A stretch of DNA of 64,000 nt from Diphasiastrum complanatum (lineage: Eukaryota > Streptophyta > Lycopodiopsida > Lycopodiales > Lycopodiaceae), in assembly GCA_029204225.1 (NCBI GenBank), contig CM055097.1, positions 33,978,804 to 34,042,803 on the forward strand, in the 5' to 3' direction. Positions within the stretch are counted from its first letter, which is position 1; each line of letters begins with the position of its first letter. Under the pieces are notes generated by a model. That model was given only the letters and a program-made list of their open reading frames with translations, was not told the origin of the DNA and searched no databases. This document shows, one piece after another, positions 10,080 through 21,350 of this stretch. A program made the position numbers and the translations under genes.

Positions 10080-12470
10080 CCTAACAAATCAATCATTTAA
10101 CTTTCACTTTTACCCCGAAAATCAATCCTTAGCCTGACTTCAATATCAAATAAGTACTTAGAGATGGAATAATTCTTAAATTATATATCTCTACACTAAA
10201 GTACTATATTGATCCTTAGAAGTATGCTAAGAGATAAATTTTTCTATTGGGTCTGATTCTCTCCAATCTAGTAACATCACCTTCATGTAACCTCAATTTA
10301 CATGAATATCTAGGTGAAATGACACCATCCACTGGTAATCAATGTTCAAAAGTTAAAGATCCAAACAATTTTTTGTAGACCTGTCATAAAGGCTTCTTGG
10401 AACAGATACACTTAAAATTTTTTCAGAAATTAAGATACAAAAATTCATCCCACCAAAATCTCTTAGGAGATCCTTCAAGATAAAAATGACTTTAACTCAG
10501 TCCTGAATCACTTGATCAAGAATCACTCATCTCTTAAGAATCATCACCTTCTCTTATAATCTTCTAATGTCCATTAAGTATCAATTTATAATTCTTCAAT
10601 CATAACATTTAGAATCTTATGATTTGTCAATCATAATTTACAAGATTTCAAAATCATACTTAGTCATTAAACGATACTAGAGTATATGCACAACATACAC
10701 CCAAGAAATATAAGAAACATTTTGAAATCTTTTCCACAACGAAAATTATTGGATTCCGAGAATATTCTTTCAACCCGATTCTTAACCAGATTATGATTTC
10801 CAAATTCTACAATCAACCAAGTAATTAAAGAACATTATAACATCCACCTTTAACAATATAAACTTTATACAATCACCTAGAACAACAGCTAGATATTACA
10901 ATGTTCTACTGAATTCCAATTGAATTCAGTGGTTATCCTTGATATTAGTGCTCTCTTTGTGGCTAAGATTAAATCAAGGTTCACTGATTGTTACCAAGTA
11001 CCAAATTTAGTGGAATAAAGCTTTAATCTTAACATTATGATGAAAGATGTATGTATGAGTTAGTCAAATCTTGGTTTCTACACTAAGATCTGATGTAGAC
11101 TGATGGGTAGAAGAAATTTTGTTAATAAGATTTAGAGGGTTGGAAAACTTGTGATGTGGACTTATTCATTTCAAAGATTTCCCAGATATGTTATTTACTC
11201 ATGAAAAATAGAGTTTGGTTGTAGCTGACTTGCAAGATTCTTAGTGAGTTATGTGAGTAACATATGCGGATTATGGATAGTGCATGAACAAGTAATGTGA
11301 GGAACAATTACTTGCAGGTTAATGGTTCGTTCTGTGGAAAGGATAATTCATTAACTTGATGATGGTTTGGAAGAGGATCTAAATGTGGTGTTATACTAAT
11401 CAACTCTTAGACATTTAAGTTTTCTGAATCGTTTACAATTGACTTGAGTAATTGGATTACTCCTGATTTAATTGGTAGAATAAGCAATGTGAAGAGAAGT
11501 CATTGGGAACTATTTTTTCTTGATCTGTATTGCTTATAAGACACATGATTTGTGAGTCATCTGGATTCGTTTATGAGAATTGTGTGCATAGAATATAGAA
11601 GATTCTTGATATAGAATGTTTCTTGAAGGAGAAATATCCTAAGTTATTGACTGTGTCCCAGTGAGCTCATATTGTTTTCGAAATCTGTTCGAAATGGACC
11701 AACTGTGAAAATCGATTAAAAAGATCGATCTATCGAGATCACTTCAAAACATCCTGCATGCAACAAGCTTGACATGCACTGACTTTTTGAAAAAAAAAAA
11801 AAATTTGCAAATAGCCTAGCCACTAGGAAATTTGCTTTTTGATCAAGAATTGCCAAAAATAACTTCATGCAAGAAATCTTCTGATCAATTTATTGATTAC
11901 GCATGCAACATGCATCCAAGCATACATACAGATCAATCCATACATCTCCATCAACAGACAAGCACCGCAATGAATTACAAGCATGCATGCATCAAAACAT
12001 TTCCAAAATTTTGCAAATTTTAGTTCAAAAATTGCCAAACTTCAGACAACCATAGCTTTATCTACAAGATGCCAAATTAGTCGTAGTAATGCACAATACG
12101 GAGGGAAGTGGGTCTACAAGGCACTTGCCACATCACCCTGCCACCTAGACTTCACACATGCGAGCTGTAAATGACAGAAAATTAGGTAGGAGGGCACACT
12201 TTTCCAAGGTGGTATCATTAAAAATTCATCTCCAGCCCAATAAGCATCCAATCAGAGGTTACAAGCACTCTACTAAGGTCCATTAGAGAGGCCAAAAATC
12301 CTTTGATTTCCCTCAAAGTCTATGGATAAAATCCATAATTATGATCTTTAGGCTAAAAGTACGCCAAATTCAGAGAAGCCACCTACTTGGAGATCAATTC
12401 CACCACCTGGAAGTAACATGCAAGGAGAAACCTCTAAAAACTAAGAAAAAACAAGAAGCAGCTCCACCTT
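10080..12470. other. Interior of the chromovirus remnant or unrelated intergenic DNA
   Basis: There is no recognisable coding sequence on either strand. Short ORFs at 11832-12174 have no protein character. The stretch lies between the two copies of a 290-bp direct repeat, so it may be a heavily decayed element interior. Confidence 0.4.
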
Positions 12471-12477
12471 CCGATTG

Positions 12478-12758
12478 ATCACCTCATGAAGATCGGACTA
12501 GATCCTGTTGCAAAACAACCAAAAGGACACCTGTGGAGCAAAACCACCCAACCAACAGATACCCACACCACTTCACCCTCATGTTATGGTGAATGAATGC
12601 AAGAGAGGAGAGAAAACCTGACTCAAAGAATCTAAAATTCCAATAGGGAGATGGGCGAGTTTCCATGGTAAGTATTCTCTCTCCAAAGAGAGAATATTCT
12701 CCTTAGGCTCCCCATGCAGTCTATATTAAGCTATTGACCTCCTATTCTTGTATTATAA
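12478..12758. repeat. Direct-repeat partner of 9373-9664 (LTR fragment)
   Basis: About 280 bp match 9373-9664 almost base for base, for example GAAGATCGGACTAGATCCTG at the start and TCTATATTAAGCTATTGACC near the end. Both copies keep a 9-bp stem ATTCTCTCT/AGAGAGAAT with a 4-nt loop. No primer-binding site is seen next to it, so it is probably an LTR fragment. Confidence 0.65.
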
Positions 12759-12759
12759 C

Positions 12760-13310
12760 AGCCTCCCAACATTTTGGCTTCCCAACAAACGGCAATGCAA
12801 AATCCCATAGCATTTGTTTTGTTTTGTGAACGTTGTGTGACTTCAATAAATTCCATGTAGCCTTGTTAATTTGGCACTCCAATATTCAGAGGGTCTCCAA
12901 TTCTTGGAAATATCCAACCTCTTGGAATCTGAATGCTACCTCATGTGATAGAAGTGGGGATAGGAGCTCTTTCAGAATCAAGTCTTGGCTTGAACAACAC
13001 ATTCAAAATCAAGTCTTGGCCTGAACGATGCAGTAGAAAGGGCTCGTGAAAGAAAAGATGTCCCTGCTTTGCAGACATGAAATGCTTGAAATTGACAACG
13101 GGCGAGCAGCGATGGTTTAGGAGGAAAGCCGATGGTCGTTGACGGGTGGCCAATGTATGTGTATGTACGTGGCCAAAGTACCACGGGTGGACGTCTGATC
13201 TTGGGTATTGAAAATTTACAAATTTTGCGAGTAGATCTCGTATCGAAAAATTCTAATTTTGGGTATCCCAATATCGGATAATTTCGACCTAAGCCTTTTT
13301 CAACCCACTG
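12760..13310. other. Intergenic stretch
   Basis: No gene is recognised. ORFs at 12833-13271 overlap on both strands and have no family character. A short duplication (TCAAGTCTTGGCTTGAAC and a near copy) lies at about 12979-13024. Confidence 0.45.
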
Positions 13311-13319
13311 TAACTCTTA

Positions 13320-13835
13320 TAACAGAGGTCGGGTCTGACTTTTTTTACCCTGGTCATCCTTGTCAATAATCCTTGGTCGGGTCGAATCGGGTCTAACTTT
13401 TTTGACCTTGGTCATCCTTGTCAAAAAAATCCAACCCAAAACATTTTTCGACCCAATGGCATCCTTGTCAAAAACAAATTTTACGACCCTTGGTCGTTTC
13501 GGGTCAAAAATTTTTGACCCTCGGTAAGGTCGGTTTGAGTCAAAATTTTCCCATCTAATGGTAAAAAACCTGATCCTTGCTTAGGTCGGGTCGGGTCGGG
13601 TCAAAATTTTCCGACCCCTTGGTCGGTTTGGGTCGGGTCGAGTCGAAATTTTTTGACCCTTGGTCGGGTCGAGTCGGGTCGAAAAATTTTCGACCCTTGG
13701 TCGGGTTGGGTTGGGTCAAAATTTTCCAACCCTTGGTCGGGTCGGGTCAAAATTTTCTGACCCTTGGTTGGGTCAGGTTAGGTCGGGTTGAAATTTTTCC
13801 ACCCTTGGTCAAGTCGGGTCGAGTCGAAACACAAA
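13320..13835. repeat. GGGTCGGGTC-AAAATTTT minisatellite
   Basis: Units of about 25-50 bp combine GGGTCGGGTC with AAAATTTT and GACCCTTGGTC, repeated roughly a dozen times with variation. The 91-codon open frame across it is a product of the repeat and should not be read as a gene. A weaker form of the same wording (GATCAAATCG, CCGACCCTAG) occurs at about 59880-59990. Confidence 0.8.
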
Positions 13836-13985
13836 ATCATCTTACCTTATGAGTTAGAGTTCTGAAGTGATATTCAAGTCCGTTTTGGGACAATATAGGG
13901 ATACTATCAACGACTAACAACAATGTACATCTACCCTAATTGATTGTCGCGAAGGCTTATTAAAACCAAAAGCGCCAATAGATGT

Positions 13986-14095
<110 letters not shown>

Positions 14096-14140
14096 ATCAG
14101 AATGCTCCAGCCATCGAGGGAGAGAGAGAGGGAGATAGAG

Positions 14141-14296
14141 ACCCGATCAAGAGAGAGCGCACGCAGGGGGGGGGGGAAACAAATTTGAAATGTGTGTGTG
14201 TGTGTGCTAAAAAAAAAAAAAGACTTGTAGGTTTCATTTTTTTACCTTTTTTTTGGAACGTTTTTAAGCTTTTGCCTTTGCTTCATTTCTTTGACA
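14141..14296. repeat. Direct repeat, left copy (flanks carboxypeptidase fragment)
   Basis: The segment from ACCCGATC through a G-rich tract, GAAATGTGTGTG, ACTTGTAGG, TTTTTTTACC and ACGTTTTTAAGCTTTT matches 15931-16095 in the same order and orientation. The two copies are 1.8 kb apart, on either side of the serine-carboxypeptidase fragment. Confidence 0.65.
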
Positions 14297-14532
14297 AAAC
14301 AGACTTAGAGCAACTTTTGTGAAATAACTAAATCAAGCAATCATCTATGGTCAAATAGAGAGTGTCCATAACATCAAGAAAGAAAGCCAACATGCATTGA
14401 TTGGAACACTCTCTTTGCTACATTATGATAATGCGTCATTGACATAGACCTGATATTTCTAACGATCCCCTTTTAGAAGCACAGAGATATTACACGAAAG
14501 TGGCTCATTAGCTTAATTCTTGTCGAATCCTC

Positions 14533-14750
14533 GCCTCCATTGAACCATACAGCCAAGGGTAGGGATGACGAATCGGGATGATCTGTCTCAAAAAACCAGT
14601 AAAGTAGCGCACGACCATGCTCTTTATTGACAGTCATCTCTCCTGCATAGTGATTAAAGTTGACAGTTGGCTGTCCTGGTAATCCTTGCACCATTTGAGA
14701 TGGATCTGCTGCCTCTGTGACTATTCTCAAGACAGGCTGTAAAGTTATCC
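14533..14750 (-). pseudogene. Serine carboxypeptidase-like N-terminal exon fragment
   Basis: The minus-strand frame contains VQGLPGQPTVNFNHYAGEMT, then NKEHGRALLYWFFE and SSLPLAVWFNGG. This is the N-terminal signature of plant S10 carboxypeptidases (LPGQP, YAGY-like, GRALFYWF, LWLNGG). The family continues with PGCSS, the oxyanion region, but here the frame reads EDSTR and no further exon follows before the microsatellite. About 70 residues of a roughly 450-residue enzyme remain; the catalytic Ser, Asp and His would all lie in the missing part. The sequence upstream in another frame (14962-14654) is not recognisable. I call it a captured or relict fragment. Confidence 0.75.
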
Positions 14751-14962
14751 ATGCAAATATAGCAGGCCAAGCTACTCAATTGGAGGAAGTTAGACAAAGT
14801 TCTCAACCATTGCATCTTGATAATATTCGAAAACAGCAGAGCAATCAAAGCATGCACAAAGTGGAGGTCCGATACTAATTCAAACAAATGCTTGCCTACG
14901 TGCCTCTTTCTATCTTCCATCATTGCCTGATGGCCATCGTTCTGCACTTGGAGAAGTTTCAT

Positions 14963-15925
14963 ATTGAAGTCAATTAAGAAAGGAGGCCATCGCTATCTAT
15001 GAAGGGCAGATGCTGCCAATTAAACCATGTCATTTATTGTGGAGATCTTCTGAGAGAATGATCAAGTTATGTGATTTGTTGATGATTGGTTTCTTGGTTT
15101 CCTACCTGCGAAATCAATGAGCTGTCACTGTTGTCCATGGGCTTGGCTCCATCGCTATCCTTGTTGACATCTGAGCCAAAATTATAAGGAGAAGCCATCA
15201 CTTCAAATCCTGCTCAAAGACCTAGACCCCTTTGCTCTCCCCAGTTCCAGATATATTTCAAATTTGTGGGAGAACCGTGGGAGATCAAAATAAAATATAC
15301 GTGTGATGATGGAGACTATCAATGGAGTTGTTGAGAATGACTGGGCACACCTGCGACTATTTAGATCTTCAACTAAAGTAACCCTGTAGCGCAGCTTCCA
15401 AATCGGCCTTCAACTGTCATTACATGTCAACTTCTCCAGCTAATCGACTCTGCACTCCTAGATCGATCCATATTGATCCAACTCCCAGCATAATAGCGTG
15501 CATCCTAAACTCTACCAATAGATTTGATTCTAGGAATCGATTCACAACAAAGCATACTTGCTTGTCAGTGCATTATACAGCCTGTCACATTCTTGTCTGT
15601 CAACATAATCTTTTCCAAATTCTACAGCTGAAAGAGAGGCGACTTGGCAAATATTATTGAAATAGAAACGCATCAACAGCTCTTGCAGATCAAAGCATAC
15701 GATAGATTGACAATAATTTTTCTCTTCCTAAATTCTTGCCGCATAGACTCCGCTCTGAAATCTCTCAAAGACTCATAAAAAAGAAACCGCTGTTGGCCGG
15801 ATCTACTGCGGTGCTCACAATCCCAAGGCATAAAATACTCACACCTCCTCACGCGATCACAAAGTTACCAGACTCCGTTGTAGCAATGCAACACTGCTAC
15901 TTTGAGACACACATTGAAAGAGAGA
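14963..15925. other. Intergenic DNA between the two direct repeats
   Basis: I see no recognisable gene. ORFs at 15424-15660 and 15736-16101 lack family character. Confidence 0.45.
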
Positions 15926-15930
15926 GACAT

Positions 15931-16095
15931 ACCCGATCGAGAGAAAGGGAGAAAGCGTGTGCGAGGGGGAATTTTTTTGTTTTGAAATTTGTGTGGGCGC
16001 GCCAAAAGAAAAAAAAATCGCTTGTACGTGTTGATTTTTTTACCATTTTTTTTAAACGTTTTTTTAGCTTTTTTTTAGCTTTTTTCTTTGCAAGA
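15931..16095. repeat. Direct repeat, right copy
   Basis: Partner of 14141-14296; see that entry. (TA)n and (GT)n runs follow it. Confidence 0.65.
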
Positions 16096-16189
16096 GCATG
16101 ACATTTGTTGTGGGCAAAGCGTTACATTTTTGGCGGCACAGGGTTAATTTTTTTATGGTAACCCTTACACTCTCTCTATAAATATCTTT

Positions 16190-16191
16190 AT

Positions 16192-16227
<36 letters not shown>

Positions 16228-16302
16228 GTCGTTGATGGGCAATGGCAGACATGCGTCGATGGCATACTCGCACGCACGCACGTGTGTGCGTGCCCTAATG
16301 GC

Positions 16303-16380
<78 letters not shown>

Positions 16381-16383
16381 CGC
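16190..16383. repeat. (TA)n, then (GT)n and (GC)n microsatellites
   Basis: TA repeats cover 16190-16228, a GT run 16304-16371, and a CG run 16372-16383. The overlapping His-Thr or Cys-Val ORFs here are artefacts. Confidence 0.97.
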
Positions 16384-16396
16384 ACGTGAGTGTGTG

Positions 16397-17054
16397 TCAT
16401 CAAATTTCAGAGTTTAAGGACTGAATTTGATCTACAAATGATCACAAAAAGTGATCGGTAGCTTGGGATCTTGATCTATATCAAGACTAGCTTCCAAATC
16501 TAGCTTCTACTGACAATCTTTGTGATTCCAAGCAAGAAAAATCAAGAAATGATGATCCACGGCTTCACACATGTGAAGTACAGCTACAATACGGCCTAAT
16601 AACAGAGAAATAGTTTACTAAGAATTCATCCACAAAGAAAGTGCTTAAGAGAGTGAAAACACCAAGATTGCTTCACAAACCAATGTTTCTCATCATTAGG
16701 TTCACAATGAATCCATCATGGATCAAGTACACAATCACCATAATCTCTCTCTAAGCTGCATCTAGCACGTGTGGGACGGCACATTGTACTTATCCATATC
16801 CACTTTGGATAAGATCTATCAAGTTTGCCACATCATCCATTAGTGGTTTGTGTTGACCTTCTAGATTCCTACAATCTAGGACCTAACTCCTATAATTTAG
16901 GAGATGTCATATTTGACTCAAATGAAAGCTAATCAAAATGGATTTGAATATTACAAGTGTTATTTCACACGTGTGGATAGGTCCTCACACGTGTGGATCC
17001 ACATCGATGTCAAATACATCAAAAAAACCATGTGAAAATTGCTAAATTCTAACA
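16397..17054 (-). repeat. 3' LTR of copia element B
   Basis: The LTR starts on the minus strand with TGTTAGAATTTAGC next to the polypurine tract. It contains two perfect CACACGTGTG palindromes (16966-16975 and 16986-16995), another CACGTG at 16766-16771, and CTTCACA-CA-TGTGAAG at 16564-16579. These are possible bZIP/bHLH-type sites. Confidence 0.6.
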
Positions 17055-17068
17055 CTCCTCCTCAATTT
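17055..17068 (-). promoter_or_regulatory. Polypurine tract of copia element B
   Basis: On the minus strand TTGAGGAGGAG lies directly before the TGTTAG start of the LTR, the usual copia plus-strand priming site. Confidence 0.8.
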
Positions 17069-17727
17069 TTACATGGTACATCTATAGTACATTTATCTAC
17101 ACCTCCTAAAGCTGATCTTAACTTGATAAATGAAGTCTTAGGCAAAGCTTTAGTGAGTAGATCAGCAAGGCAATCTGAAGAAGACACATGATGTAGCTTG
17201 ATCTCCTTTGTTTGAACCTTTTCCCTCACAAAATGGTGAGCAATATCTATGTGCTTGCTCCTTGCATGGAATGTGGGATTGGTTGCTAATGTTTGGCTTG
17301 ATTGGTTGTCACAATATATTATTGGTTGCTCCTCAGCCTCCATGACTTGAAACTCCACCAAAAGCCTCTTCAACCATAAGATCTCCTTTGTCGTTGATGT
17401 TAGTGCCTTGTATTCCGACTCGGTTGAAGATAGAGAAATAGTATCTTGCTTTTTGGAAAGCCAAGACACTATGCCATTGTAAAGAAAGGTAACAAAAGCA
17501 CTTGTGGACCTCCTATCCACTTTATCACCTGTAAAATCAGCACCCGAATATTCTCTCAAGGCAAGATTAGATCCATCATACAAAATTCCAAAATTCTTGG
17601 TGGCCGAGATGTACCTCAACACCCTTTTTGCATTTTTCCAATGACAAACCAATGGATTTTGCATAGATTGGCTTAGTTTACCCACACTATAACTTAGACC
17701 AGGCCTGGTTATAGTCAGATAGATCAA
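17062..17727 (-). pseudogene. Copia RNase H domain
   Basis: The frame reads YLTITRPGLSYSVGKLSQSM, DFTGDKVDRRSTSAFVTF, then SWLSKKQDTISLSSTESEYK, YCDNQSSQTLATNP, HARSKHIDIAHHFVREK and DLLTKALP. These are the ordered RNase H motifs of copia Pol: Asp in GADF, Glu in STESEYKAL, and Asp in YCDNQS. The domain is nearly intact, about 221 codons, and runs to the polypurine tract. It is separated from RT by a one-base frame change at about 17730, where the family has LYRKLVGSLIYLT. Confidence 0.85.
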
Positions 17728-17732
17728 GGAGC

Positions 17733-18586
17733 CTAAAGTCTTCTATATAGCATGATGTCCTCAAAGGATGCTTTATCATCACTATTAGAAACTTTTACAT
17801 CCATAGGAGTTTCTACTCCTTTACAATCTTTCATTTCAAACTTTTCTAAAATAGAAGAAGCATATTTGGATTGACAAATAAAACTCAAATATTTGTTTCT
17901 TGAAACTTCTATTCCTAATATGAAATGAAGATTACCAAGATCTACCATCTTAAACTCTTTTGACAGTACTACTTTCACTTCTTGTATACCATCATGATCA
18001 TTTCTACTAAGGATAATGTCATCTACATACAAAATGAGAAAGATGATTTACCATCATTGAATCTTAAGTACAAAGAAGGATCAGAAGCACTTACAACAAA
18101 TCTTATAGAGTTCAAGAAAGCATTCAACCTAGAGTCCCAAGCTCTAGGTGCTTGCTTAAGCCCATAAAGGCTTGTTAGCAACAACCACACTTTCTCTTCT
18201 TGATCTTCTTTGATGAAGGCCTCGGGTTGCCTCATGAAGATATCCTCTTTCAAATAACCATTAAGAAATGCATTAGTCACATCAAGTTGAAATAGAGGCC
18301 AATTGAAAGTAGTTGCAAGAGAAATTACCAACCTTATGGAAGCTAGTTTAGCAACAGGAGCAAAAGTTTCATGAAAATCTACTCCCTTGGTTTGCAAGAA
18401 CCCCTTTGCCACTAGCCTTGCCTTGTGTTTATTGATGCTCCCATCTTGATTGTACTTCAATCTATAGATCCATTTGCACTCAAGTGGTTTTCTTCCATGT
18501 GGAAGATCCACAAGCTTCCATGTATGATTCTCCTTAAGAGCATCATACTCCTTTTGCATGGCATCCCTCCATTCTTGTGACTCCAT
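17733..18586 (-). pseudogene. Copia reverse transcriptase, one frameshift
   Basis: The first frame (18586-18023) begins MESQEWRDAMQKEYDALKEN. It contains CKWIYRLKYNQDGSINKHKA, FHETFAPVAKLASIR, QLDVTNAFLNGYLKEDIFMR and LTSLYGLKQAPRAW. A frame change near 18040 leads into the second frame (18032-17733) with MYVDDIILS, the catalytic YVDD, and FILGIEVSRN. All RT motifs are present. Only frameshifts before YVDD and before RNase H prevent a continuous polyprotein. Confidence 0.85.
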
Positions 18587-18624
18587 AGCCTCTTCAAAGC
18601 AACTCGGCTCATCAAAAATAGATG

Positions 18625-19488
18625 TTAGAAAAGTGTAAGAGGTAAGTGAATGAATATCTTCCCCTTGTTCACCTTTGTCAAGGCCTTCCTTCTTGTAGAC
18701 CTCCTTGGAGTCCTCAGGTCTTGAGATGGATCCTCAAGATCTTGACCACATGTAGGCTCCTCCTCAAATCTTGCAAAATCCTTGACATAAGATGGATTAG
18801 AAGCATTTTCATTCAACTTGTAGTAGTTATCTTCATCAAAAGTAACATCTCTACTCACCAAATTGTTTTTAGTGATTGGATTATAGACTCTATATCCTTT
18901 GCTATTTTCAGCATAACCAATAAAGATCCCTTTTATAGAGGTAGGGTCATCCTTTTTTCTTGTATCTAATGCTTGAAAAACACAGCAAGTAGATCCGAAA
19001 ATTCTTAGATCTTTAAGATTCAGCTTCTTAAAAAATAGAGCCTCATAAGATGTTATGCCTCCAATGAGCTTACATGGCAATCTATTACACAAATAAGTTG
19101 CACAAATAATAGCCTCTCCCCAAAAAGACTTAGGTAGAGATGAATCTAGTCTTAAAGCCTTTGCACACTCACAAAGTGTTCTATTCATTCTCTCGGCTAT
19201 ACCATTTTGTTGAGGACTATAAGTACATGTAAGCTCTCTTTTAATGTCATTGGATTTACAAAACTCTATCATCTTGGTGGAGATATACTCTCCACCATTA
19301 TCACTCTTCAATACTTTAATTCTAGCATCAAGTTGATTCTCACCTAGAGTTTTGAACTTATCGAAAGCTTCAAACACTTTACTTTTGGAACCCAAAAGTT
19401 CAATCCAAGTGTATCTAGAGTAACCATCAATAAAAGATACATACATAGATGCACCTCCATTAGAAAAAGAGTGCACATCGATATTCAA
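18625..19488 (-). pseudogene. Copia integrase, N-terminally truncated
   Basis: An open frame of 287 codons contains YVSFIDGYSRYTWIELL, LKSDNGGEYIS with the catalytic Asp, CTYSPQQNGIAERMNRTL with the catalytic Glu, LPKSFWGEAI and the FGSTCCVF/GIFIGYAENSKGYRVYNP C-terminal block. The zinc-binding domain and the first part of the core are lost at the element break point. It is followed by the RRSTR-type linker leading into RT. Confidence 0.85.
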
Positions 19489-19629
19489 ACGCTTTCAAAA
19501 GAAGGTTATCAAAATAGAAGGATCTGTGCATTCAAGTAAGCATATTCTGAATTTTAGAAGTTTTTCAATGACATTTGGATTTAATTTCAGCTATGGTGAT
19601 ATTCTGTTAACTATCTGTTTTTTTTGCAG

Positions 19630-21232
19630 ATTTGCATTAGTAGCTTCTCAGAATATTAAAGACAATGCTTCACTAGGAATGTCATTGGGCACAATATTGA
19701 CTTGCAAATCCACTAAGCGTATCATGATGAACAATAGGATTTCAAATGTAAAGTGTAAAATAGCAGAGTCTTTGATGGTGGACATTCAAAATATTTTAGA
19801 TAAGACTATAGTTCAGGGTGCTTGTGATTTTGCAGGTATTAGTAGGGAAGCATATGCAATAATATTTAAACTAATTAGAGAAGCTTTTAAGCAAGTTCAA
19901 ATTAGAAAAGTCCCAATCCCTAGGACATATCACTTGAAGAAAGAGAAGAATACATTAAACATAGGTATGCATAACTAGCCTCATTATTACATTACATTCA
20001 TTGAATAGTATTAATTCATTATAAACTAAGGCTGATTAATTCTTTGGACAGGTGCTGAAAGAGGATCATGATATATTATCATGGATATTCTCAAGGACAT
20101 CTTATCCTAGGATCATCAAGGACCATATGGATGGAGGACTTCTCAATGTTCTAGGAGTTGGAGACTTCAATGTTGAATGGCACTTAGCAGGTGATTTGAA
20201 AACATTGAAATGTATGTATAATGTCTCTCACGGTGCTACATCAAAACACCCTTGTTTGTACTGCATGAAAATGGCATAAGATGTAACTAGGAATACAGGA
20301 ATCACTAGAGAATATGCAGATCCAAACTGGAAGGCTGTGCTGCCTATCCCCTTAAAAAATGTGCATGTTTGCACTCTTCATGCAGAAGTTAGATTAATAG
20401 AAAAGATCATTTATCTTCATATAGTTTTTGTTTGGAATACTAAGCCAACATCATTAGCAAAGGAAGATATCTCTCGATTAGAAGATGTTTTATCAAAAGC
20501 AAGACTCCATAAAGGACATGTCAAAATTCAAAAAGATGAAAAACTTTTAGGAAAGAATGAGAACATGCCAACTAAGCCAAGCATAGGAGGAGCAAAAGCA
20601 CGTCGTTTTCTATCAAATCATACTGGTAAGGCTTCTAATATTCAACACTCAGTCTGGACATATATTATTGCTGCCACTCAGGACTTCGAGAAAGACGGCA
20701 AAACCAGAGTACTAAAAGTTGATGTATGAAAAAAGCTTGATAGTATGATTGCTATTTTAAGAAAAAAACTACTCCGATATTGATAAGAAAGCTGTCCAAA
20801 GGACTTGTGTCGAGTTTGTTAATGCAATATCAAAAGCATGGGGAGAAGAACACGTCACTCATTACATGGTTAATATAAAATTTTCATAATGCTTTCAAAT
20901 TTTCATATATATTTAGATCCAAACATCAGACTAACATTATGATTTTGACATATGCAGCACATACTAAGAGATCATATAGCATTTTTTGCAAATACATATG
21001 GAAGCTTGAGTGTGTGGTCATAACAAGGGATGGAGAAGTCACACTGGCAAGCACAAGCAACATTTCATCGAAATACACAACATGGAGGAACCAATGAAAA
21101 ACGAAACTACATTTGTTAATTGTTTCAGTGGTTCTACTGCAGAGTTCAGATTCGACATATAACAAAGTCCACACAATACAACAAGTTTAGAAAAGCATGC
21201 AAGTTCATACAGGAAGAGAAAATTAGATGATT
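19630..21232 (+). pseudogene. Transposase-like gene, multi-exon, with nonsense mutations
   Basis: Exon blocks: 19630-19964 (after TTTTTTTTGCAG), 20052-20868 and 20958-21232 (intron 20869-20957, GT-AG, in frame; the first junction needs a one-base adjustment). Conserved-looking motifs are RTSYPRIIKDHMDGG, DFNVEWHLAGDLKTLKCMYN, KHPCLYCMK (CX2C), VHVCTLHAEVRLIEKI, GKASNIQHSVWTY, YGSLSVWS-QGMEKSHWQA and NEKRNY-LFQWFYCR. The D..GDLK, CX2C and QGMEKSH arrangement resembles DDE/E-type transposases of large eukaryotic DNA transposons; the exact superfamily (for example KDZ-like) is inference. In-frame stops at 20277, 20727, 21021 (TAA in WS-QGM, where Gln is expected) and 21117 inactivate it. Confidence 0.6.
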
Positions 21233-21350
21233 GTTGAGTAGAAGATCATCATGACATGTTCAGAGTTGCTTTGCAAATTCATTGAACAAGAGAGGAGAAA
21301 TACCCAATGTAAATGTATTGATTGTATTATACCAAAATACAAAGTGTCAA

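Larger units (their letters stand above)
16397..19488 (-). mobile_element. 5'-truncated Ty1/copia retrotransposon (element B)
   Basis: Read on the minus strand: integrase (19488-18625), RT (18586-17733), RNase H (17727-17062), polypurine tract (about 17068-17055), then an LTR from 17054 downward. Gag, protease, the N-terminal integrase and the 5' LTR are absent; the break is at about 19490, where a DNA-transposon-like unit begins. The coding region is better preserved than in element A, with a few frameshifts. The low-coordinate LTR edge is not certain. Confidence 0.85.

Noticed and set aside
11832-12174. Two overlapping 63-codon frames
   Set aside because: Chance frames in AT-rich DNA with no protein-like pattern.
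13577-13852. 91-codon frame with repeated GRVGSKFF-like text
   Set aside because: It is the translation of the GGGTCGGGTC minisatellite; the periodicity is in the DNA.
16188-16417. His-Thr and Cys-Val frames over (GT)n
   Set aside because: Microsatellite artefact on both strands.
20277-21119. Stops in the transposase repaired by U-to-C RNA editing
   Set aside because: Such editing is known from organelles of ferns and hornworts, not nuclear transcripts; other frame damage also points to decay.
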